Source of the DNA: Kwoniella bestiolae CBS 10118
Lineage: Eukaryota; Basidiomycota; Tremellomycetes; Tremellales; Cryptococcaceae
Reading direction: 5' to 3'
DNA: 64,000 nucleotides
Assembly (NCBI RefSeq): GCF_000512585.2
Contig: NC_089245.1
Coordinates: 186,001-250,000, forward strand
Numbering within the stretch: the stretch's first letter is position 1; every line of letters begins with the position of its first letter. This document shows, piece after piece, positions 56,999-64,000 of the stretch. The position numbers and the translations under genes are program-made. The notes under the pieces were generated by a model, which was given only the letters and a program-made list of their open reading frames with translations, did no database searches and was not told where the DNA came from.

Positions 56999-59782
56999 TT
57001 ATTTGTTGAGCTCTGCCAACCTTACTCTAACAGCATTAGCGTGAGCTTCCAACCCCTCTCTCTCGGCCAGTCTAACTACACTAGGACCAAGCACCTTCAA
57101 CCCATCTCCAGAGACAAGTTGCGAGGTGATGTGTTTCTGGAATGAGAGGGTGTTGACTCCTGAGAATTGACGGGCGAAACCGTTGGTAGGGAGAGTATGA
57201 TTCGTTCCTGAGGCGTAGTCACCACATCTGCAGATGATCAAGAGTTAGTACATGGTGATACTCAAGAATCATCTCGATGAGGCGCGGCGCAAACAGTGCA
57301 GATAAGGTATAAGGGTGAAGTCCACTCACGACTCAGGCGAGAAAGCACCAACAAACACACTCCCAGCATTATCTACCTTCTCCACAGCCTTAGTAGCATC
57401 CTCCAAATGCAATATCAAGTGCTCAGGAGCATATTCGTTGGAGAAATCCAAAGCTTGTTCTTCGGTATCTACTAGAACAATCACACTCTTCTTGATAGCT
57501 TCTCTGGCGATGGCTACTCGGGGGAGGGCCTTAGCTTGGATATCAATCTGATTTTCGATCTCGTCCAAGAGGCTTTGAGTAAGGTTGATAGCTACTAGGA
57601 CTACTTGGGAGTCGGTACCGTGTTCTGCTTGGGAGAGGAGATCGGATGCTACGAAGATTGGATTGGCGGTGTGGTCGGCGATTACCTAATAACGTGTAAG
57701 AGGATCAGCTTGGTACTTTTTTCGCTCGATGTACAGTATTTGGGAGGATAGTATGAGAAACGTTCGTTTCAGGTGGGAGATACTCACCAGCACCTCCGAG
57801 GGTCCCGCTGGCATATCAATAGCCACCAGCGCGTCCGTATCATTCTGCACCAACATCTTCGCAGCGGTCACCCACTGATTACCCGGTCCGAAGATCTTGT
57901 CTACCTTGGGTACTTCGTCCGTACCGTACGCCATGGCACCTACAGCCTGCGCACCTCCGGCCTTGAGGATACAAGTGACGCCGGTCAACTTGGCGACATA
58001 TAGCACCTCGGGTGAGATGGACCCATCGGGTCTAGGGGGAGTAGCCAAAACGATAGTCTTGCATCCTGCCACTTGCGCAGGGACACCCAACATGATAGCA
58101 GTAGAGGGGAGGATGGCGGTACCTCCCGGCACGTAGATACCGACCCTTGAGATGGGTCTGACGAATCTTGAACATCTCACTCCGGGCATGGTCTCTACTT
58201 CTAAGGGTTTCTTCTCAGATTGAGCCTCGTGGAAAGTCTTGACGTTCGAGTAAGCTACGTCTATAGCGTTCTTCACGTCTAGTGGTAGCTGCTCCTCGGT
58301 GGGAGTTTGGAAAGGAGGTAAAAGCACGTTGGAGGAGAGATCGGCTTTGTCGAATTGCTTGGTCATTGCTTTCAATCCGGCGTCACCTTCTTTTCGCACC
58401 CTCTCGACGATAGGTTTGACCTTATCGATCATCGCTAATGAGTTGAGTACGGGTCGTAAGAGGAGTTTCTTCTGTTCTTCTTTATTGAGGGTGGACAGTC
58501 TGACATTTCGCATCTTGATCTCACTCTCGTCAACTTCGGGGAAAGATTTCGGTATAGGTTCGGTAGGCTTGGATCCTTCCTTCGCTTCTTTTGGAAGTTC
58601 AGCAGGAGCAGGAGCATTACCGTTGATCTTCTCTTCCCATTTGGGCTTGCCATCTCCCTTTCTCCTGGTGACTTTGAGTGATTTCTTGTCCAAAGCCTTT
58701 TCAACGTCTTTCAAGCTTACTCCTTGAGAAATACATCTAGCCAAAGCGAAGTAGAACAAATCGGCAGCTTCAAATGCCACCTCGTCTGTGGTCTTGGCAT
58801 CGCACAATTCCTCGGCCTCTTCCATGATCTTACTTCTCAATAACTTCTCATCGGTGAATATCCTCTTGGTGTAGCTTCCCTCAGGGGCATTCTCCAACCT
58901 TGATTTGAGAGTATCTTCCAATTTGGCCAATCCAGAGAAATTACCAAAACATGTCGATTGGGTTGGGACGTGGCAGAACCCCGTACCGTGTTGAACCACC
59001 TCGAAAATCAGGGCATCGCTATCACAATCTGTCCTCACTGATACTAGTTCCTGGACCGCACCGGACGTTTCGCCTTTTCTCCATAGTCCGTGTTTACGAG
59101 ATTGATAGACACCCTTCTGCGTCAGGATAGCCTCTGTCACTGATTCTTTGGAAGAGTAGACGAGACCTAAGGGACTGGTGGAGTGGTTGGAGGAGGATAC
59201 GATCGTAGGGAATAGTCCGTCTGGTCGGTCGGTGATTATGGGAGCGAGGAATGCCTCCGCGATGGATAGGTGGGTGGAAGTGGTTTTGGCAGAGGCGGAG
59301 AGGTATTTTGTAGGTATGACGTATGATGATGGTCGAGATGATTTGATAGAGTCGAGTAGGTCTGTGGGATTAGGTGAAGGGTGTTGGATGAAGAGGTCGA
59401 TATTGGATAGACCGAGGGATTTGGCGGTGTGGGCTGTGGAGGAGGTGAGGTAGATACCGCTAATTTGCGATGAGAGGTTTTTGAGGGATGATATTTGAGA
59501 TTCTTCGATTTTGAGGATCAATCGCTCTTGGGGTACTTGACCGGCGAGTTCCTCGAGCTGAGATGGAGAGATCACTATTCTCTGAGCACCATTATCGAGG
59601 AATGAGATGAGGTCGTCGGATGAATCGGCAGCTTGGACGTAGTAGCTCGCTTGGGATGGTAGAGTTGGGAGAACGGCTTGTACGAGGGTTGCGGGGATGA
59701 GTACTGGGCCGAGTAGGGCGAGAGAGGGTAGTAAGGTGGACCCGGATGGGTCTATGAGGGGGAGGAAGGGCGGTGTTGACAT
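56999..59782 (-). CDS. HIS4: trifunctional histidine biosynthesis enzyme HIS4
   Basis: Complement join 56999..57227, 57330..57685, 57788..59782; 859 residues. It carries phosphoribosyl-AMP cyclohydrolase, phosphoribosyl-ATP diphosphatase and histidinol dehydrogenase, steps 3, 2 and 9-10 of histidine synthesis. Seen in order: the cyclohydrolase region with HGTGFCHVPTQSTCFG near 267; the diphosphatase motif EEAEELCDAKTTDE near 320; and histidinol dehydrogenase from about 424 with IYVPGGTAILPSTAIMLGVP, DKIFGPGNQWV, AGPSEVLV, EHLILHLED and SCGDYASGTNHTLPT. The order is the usual fungal fusion. The ATG at 59782 is used because upstream in-frame codons add a non-homologous leader. Confidence 0.95.
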
Positions 59783-60123
59783 GTTGTCTATGGCTTTGAG
59801 GTGAAATGAGACGATGATGACAAGGATGAAATCGGAGATGGACAGATCCAACTTTTGTGTAAAAAGTCGAAAGTCGGGGAGACCGCCGTCATAACAGTCA
59901 GATCGAGTCAAAGGTATCGACCACGTGTGACTGGTGTGCTACACGTGGATTTGTTTCGGGCGTCTTCATAGCGCTTATCAGCACGAGCGAATGAGTGCAT
60001 CAGACGCGCTAAGTTAGACGAAGGTAATGTTCATCTTCGGTGTAGCACTTTGTCGACAAGAGGCTGCTATATATAAATATCCTAGGTGATACACGAACGA
60101 AGCCCAAAGGGCTTATAGACATC
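59783..60123. promoter_or_regulatory. divergent promoter of HIS4 and VPS72 with E-boxes and a Gcn4-like core
   Basis: 341 bases between divergent starts. CACGTG occurs at 59922-59927 and again at 59942-59947, exactly 20 bases apart. GAGTCA (TGACTC on the HIS4 strand, the Gcn4/CPC1 core) is at 59905-59910, about 125 bases upstream of the HIS4 ATG. This fits general amino-acid control of a histidine gene; binding is inferred. Confidence 0.55.
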
Positions 60124-62363
60124 ATGTCAAGCTATGAGACAGTCACAACAGGTAGATCGAAGCGAAGCACTGCGGGTAACCGGTATGTACACGCCTAATC
60201 ACCTCAGTCCAGCCAGAACTGATGGACGTCATGTAGTATGCGAGAGCTTCTCGAGAAGGCTCATCAGGAAGACGATGACGAGCTGTTCAAGGAAGTAGAA
60301 GATGACGAGGAGTTTAGCGCGCCTCGTGAGCTATTAATCTAGTACCTGCCTGTGGTATTTATGTAGCTGATCAAATATCGCATCATAGAGGAAGTCAGAG
60401 ATGTGTACCTAGAAGAATTTGCAGATACCGATGAAGAGATTGAAGAGGATGAGGATGCGGAGGAGAGGGCAATACGGAAGGAAGAGAGGAGGAAGGTATG
60501 TATCACTTTTCTGGGTACAAATCTCTCTTGCTGAGCAGAAATGTAGTACTGATGTGAAGTACTAGGCAAAAGGCAAAGGTCGAGCAATATACGATCCCCT
60601 CTCATCCCTCAACAAGAACCGACTGAACCTCAAACCCTCCAAACGCGATTCCACCTCCAAACTCCTATCTGATCCTACGATATCCCTGCTCGACCCCACG
60701 CTCGACCCTTCTTCGATGGCGCCGTCTACCCTGCTTCTGGCACTACGAAAGAAACGTCGAGAAGCCCGCCGAGAGAACCGATCCGAAGCTCGACGGTCAA
60801 ACCTTAGAGCGTCCACGCTCAAGACCGAGCAGGAAATATTGGAAAAGGAGAACCAGCAGAAGATCAATCTTGATAAGTACCCCTCGAGGGGGAAACGGAG
60901 GGTAGAAGATGGACCGAAAACTCAGGATGAACTTATCGCTGCAGCACTAGAGGAGGAGGAGAGGAATAAAGAGGCTTTGAGGGATTGGTTGAAGAAGGAG
61001 GATGAGAAGAGGGAGCTTAGGAAGATTGGTAGGAAGAGGGTCAAGGGGCCGAGGTTGACGTGGGTTAGTAGGACTGTGGGGAGGTTGGTGGAGCTTGTGA
61101 ATGAGGGGGTGGTGAAGGAGGTGAAGGAGGTGCATGAGGTGGATAAGATGGATGAGGGGAAGGGGAGGGAGGGTAATGAGACGGATAAGGGAGAAGCGAA
61201 GGAGAAGAAGGAGGGGGATAAGGGTGAAGAGGAGGAGAATCGGGTCGAGAAGATCGGCGAAAAACAAAACTCTGTATCTGGGGCTCAGGAAACAACGATA
61301 CCCTTACCGAGGCCTCAAGCTACGGATGAGGAAAAGAAGTCACCTGCTATCGAAAATACCGCAAATTCACAGACGCTTGAACAGCCAGAAGTCAACGACA
61401 AGATCCAGTCAGGGATTGATCCGATCACCGATGGCAACACTCTTCGACAGCCTACAACCGATCCAATCAGTGCTTCAGGACCAACCGAAAAGCCGAAAGA
61501 TGGGTCTATACAGCCTCCCCTACCTACCAAACCTTCGATTGACGACGCTCCCAGAATTCTAGATCCTGCGGCACCGTCTCAAACCCTTACTACTCCGCCT
61601 GAAGCAGGACCTTCCCGACCTACCACCAAACCCACCAACGACCCACCTGCTCCTACAGAGAATGACGACTCTCAGTACACTCGAAACTACCTTATCCTCT
61701 CCCAGATACCGGGTGGTCTGACCGAAGAGATCAAATTGATTTTGGGAGACCACGTAGAATGGGACGAGGTGATGTATATTCCGTCGCGTAATAGGCCTAT
61801 CAGTGGGTTTCTTCGTCATTTGCACCTTTATAAGTGCAATCCAATGCTGACATTGGTGACGTTCAGATCGCAAACTCCCCATATGCCCTTTCACAGGTCT
61901 TCCCGCGAAATACCGCCACCCCTCCACTTCCATACCGTATGCCACTGCAGAAGGGTACAAGCAGATCGAAGCGTTGTTAGCTGAGCGCTATACGTTTGAT
62001 ACAGGGGGATGGTGGGTCGGAGGAGAAGAGGATGTACATGCAGAAGGAATGGAGGGGGTCGAAGGATGGTGGGAAGCTGTTAATGGGGGATGGTTGGGTG
62101 GGAAGGAGATACCCGAGGAGGAGGTGCCGGCTGAGCAGGAAGAGGGGGACGTGGCCCTGGAAGAGGTTGTGGAGCAGCAGATGGACGTAACGAAAGGGAA
62201 GAGGAAGAGAGGACAAGGTAGTCAGTCGGCTACTCCTGTACCTGCTTCGAAGAGGGCTAGAGGGAAGGGTAGGGTGAGTATTGTTGATGCTGGGGAGGAA
62301 GTTGCATCGGATGTACAGGAATCAGTGAGGAAATCCAATAGCAAGGGAAGGAAGAGGTCATAG
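60124..62363 (+). CDS. VPS72: SWR1 complex subunit VPS72/SWC2 (YL1)
   Basis: Join 60124..60182, 60237..60325, 60389..60495, 60566..61802, 61867..62363; 662 residues. Vps72 is the H2A.Z-binding chaperone of the SWR1 remodeller. Seen: the N-terminal YL1 signature (TTGRSKRSTAGNRMRELLE) followed by the long acidic helix DDDELFKEVEDDEEFSAPQ; a Lys/Glu-rich coiled-coil stretch; a Ser/Thr/Pro-rich region; and the YL1 C-terminal domain (LPICPFTGLPAKYRHPSTS, about 501-535). A very long charged region between the two domains makes it longer than the human protein. INO80 in the same window acts on the same H2A.Z pathway, but that is common and not evidence of linkage. Confidence 0.92.
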
Positions 62364-62829
62364 TGTTTGTTGTATGCATGTACATGTTGTATAGTACTGT
62401 CTCCACTTGATGGATAGCAGATGCTTAAGTGAGATCATTCCCATATAGCAGCAACATTGCAAGGAAGTATAGCACGCGGTACGCAGAGTTGATATGAGCA
62501 TGGCCGTAGCTCGATGCTATGCCACATTGCGATCGGCATTTCGGAGTAAACCAGGGGTGGACTATTTTTTTTCTTAATTTCTGGGTTTCCCTTTTTCGTA
62601 TTTTGTGCCGTGCCACTATCACCGTTAATCCTCACCACCACCATAGCTACCACTGCTACTCCACCGTCCCATACTGTCCATCCCTTTCATCAAATCTTCA
62701 TCCTCATCCTACCTCATCTCTTTCTTCTCCTCAACCCAAAACACTCTTTCACCGAGAGAGTTATTCATCACCTCCCTACCTCACTTATTCTCTATACTAT
62801 CCTTACCCAGATAAAAAAAGTTAGACAAG
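62364..62829. promoter_or_regulatory. CT-rich promoter and leader of EF2
   Basis: The last 200 bases before the ATG are strongly pyrimidine-rich, which is usual for highly expressed ribosomal and translation-factor genes in basidiomycete yeasts. No gene seen here. Confidence 0.55.
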
Positions 62830-64000
62830 ATGGTAAGTTTCGCTGCTCCTCTCCTTCCCCTTCGCCGCTCAGATGACTAATCGCCGCTTTTCTCTTCCTA
62901 TATAGGTTAAGTAAGTCCCCTTCTCCCCTCAATACCTCATATACACCAACCCCACGTCGACTACGCCAGAGAGAAATGATAGACGCCACGGGAAGGGAAC
63001 GAAAGTGGCAGTAGAAGAATATCGTCTCTCGATGGGTTTTCGACGTTTCTTACTCGTCTCTCGATGGATTTGAATGCTTTTTGGACGATCTGGAAGCTGA
63101 CAGAGCTGCGTAGCTTTACGGTCGACGAAATCCGTGCTTTGATGGGTACGTCAGGGGAAAATCTCGTCTACTGTGAAGCTCGTCAAGTTTGACCTCAAAA
63201 CTGACGATTTTCGATTATTTCTCTATCTACACAGACAAGCCAACCAACATCCGAAACATGTCGGTTATTGCCCACGTAGATCACGGTAAATCCACCCTCA
63301 CCGACTCTTTGGTCTCTAAGGCTGGTATTATCGCTTCTGCCAAGGCTGGTGAGATGCGATTCACCGATACCAGGTGAGTGGTTGGGGTGTCTTTGTCATC
63401 AACAATCAAAATTTCACCAAAAGATCACCTAGCGGACTTCTCCGATGCCCTCCTTCTGCACCCCAGGAGTAATAGCTGATAGTGAATTCGGTGATCTGAT
63501 AGACAAGATGAAATCGATCGAGGTATTACCATCAAGTCCACTGCTATCTCCATGTATTTCCCTCTCCCCAAGGAGGATGTAGATGATGTTAAGCAAAAGA
63601 CTGACGGTGAGTTGTTGCTGAACACTTGACGGAAAAGAGACAATATCTGATAGTTCTTATCTAGGTAACGAATTCTTGGTCAACTTGATTGACTCCCCCG
63701 GTCACGTCGATTTCTCATCCGAAGTAACTGCTGCTCTCCGAGTAACTGACGGGTGAGTTGGCCAATTCAGTCTGACTTGAGACTTTTGGCTAATATCCCT
63801 CGCAGTGCCTTGGTCGTCGTCGACTGTGTCGAAGGTGTATGTGTGCAAACCGAAACCGTGCTCCGACAATCTTTGGGTGAACGAGTCAAGCCCGTTCTTA
63901 TCATCAACAAGGTTGACCGAGCTCTCCTTGAATTGCAAGTCTCCAAGGAAGATCTTTACCAATCTTTCTGTCGAACTGTCGAGTCCGTTAACGTCATCAT
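62830..64000 (+). CDS. EFT1: translation elongation factor 2 (partial, cut by window end)
   Basis: Exons 62830..62832, 62906..62910, 63114..63145, 63235..63373, 63503..63606, 63665..63752 and 63806 to beyond 64000. It is the GTPase that moves the ribosome by one codon, and is present in all eukaryotes. Seen across the joins: MVNFTVDEIRALMD, G1 loop AHVDHGKST (about 26-34), switch region RGITIKSTAISMYF, DSPGHVDFSSEV (G3), and LVVVDCVEGVCVQTETVLRQ. The first exon is the ATG only and the second is five bases (GTTAA); both are required to give the MVNF start known from other eukaryotes. The gene continues past the right edge, so the diphthamide region is not visible. Confidence 0.93.

Noticed and set aside
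62911..63113. Possible intronic C/D snoRNA in the EF2 intron (a box-C-like string ATGATAGA and CTGA)
   Set aside because: The box C is imperfect, no flanking stem is visible and no guide complementarity can be judged by eye.

Overview
The window looks like a chromosomal segment of a tremellomycete yeast (basidiomycete, Cryptococcus/Kwoniella type). Most genes are split by many short GT-AG introns (about 55 to 200 bases). Donors are usually GTGAGT or GTAAGT, intergenic gaps are short, and the core genes are ordinary fungal nuclear genes. Gene models were built by hand by joining reading frames at GT-AG sites. For every spliced model of a recognised gene the exon lengths sum to a multiple of three and the joined protein runs through the expected family motifs.

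Layout. 0.6-5.0 kb (+): mitochondrial RNA helicase SUV3 and the phospholipid methyltransferase OPI3. 5.8-12.2 kb: an accessory stretch with a frameshifted QxW (ricin-B fold) lectin pseudogene, small proteins sharing a charged C-terminus, and three small proteins with Cys clusters. 12.5-18.3 kb: pyruvate dehydrogenase E2 (-), exosome subunit CSL4 (+) and a four-span MARVEL-like membrane protein (+). 18.7-36 kb: a second accessory stretch with two tandem secreted PriA-like Cys-rich proteins, a C2H2 zinc-finger protein, and a minus-strand cluster of small proteins built on an apparently undescribed 'WWxD' repeat, some intact and some decayed. 36.4-64 kb: mostly core genes, namely a ferric reductase (-), a METTL13-like methyltransferase (+), INO80 (-), a TMEM115-type Golgi protein (-), a SIF2/TBL1-type WD40 protein (+), two small orphans (+), HIS4 (-), VPS72/SWC2 (+) and the 5' part of elongation factor 2 (+, cut by the window end).

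The core genes cover mitochondrial RNA turnover and pyruvate oxidation, phosphatidylcholine synthesis, RNA decay, iron uptake, H2A.Z-related chromatin remodelling (INO80 and the SWR1 subunit VPS72), corepressor function, histidine synthesis and translation. They are not an operon and show no common pathway.

The most interesting signals are: (1) the WWxD family between 28 and 36 kb, including a three-repeat gene whose second repeat opens with TGA where the other repeats have the first W codon; (2) a 9-base motif TACTGTACA that occurs at 11 places against about 0.5 expected, all outside exons; (3) the trio of small Cys-cluster proteins; (4) very small coding exons in EF2, CSL4 and one WWxD gene.
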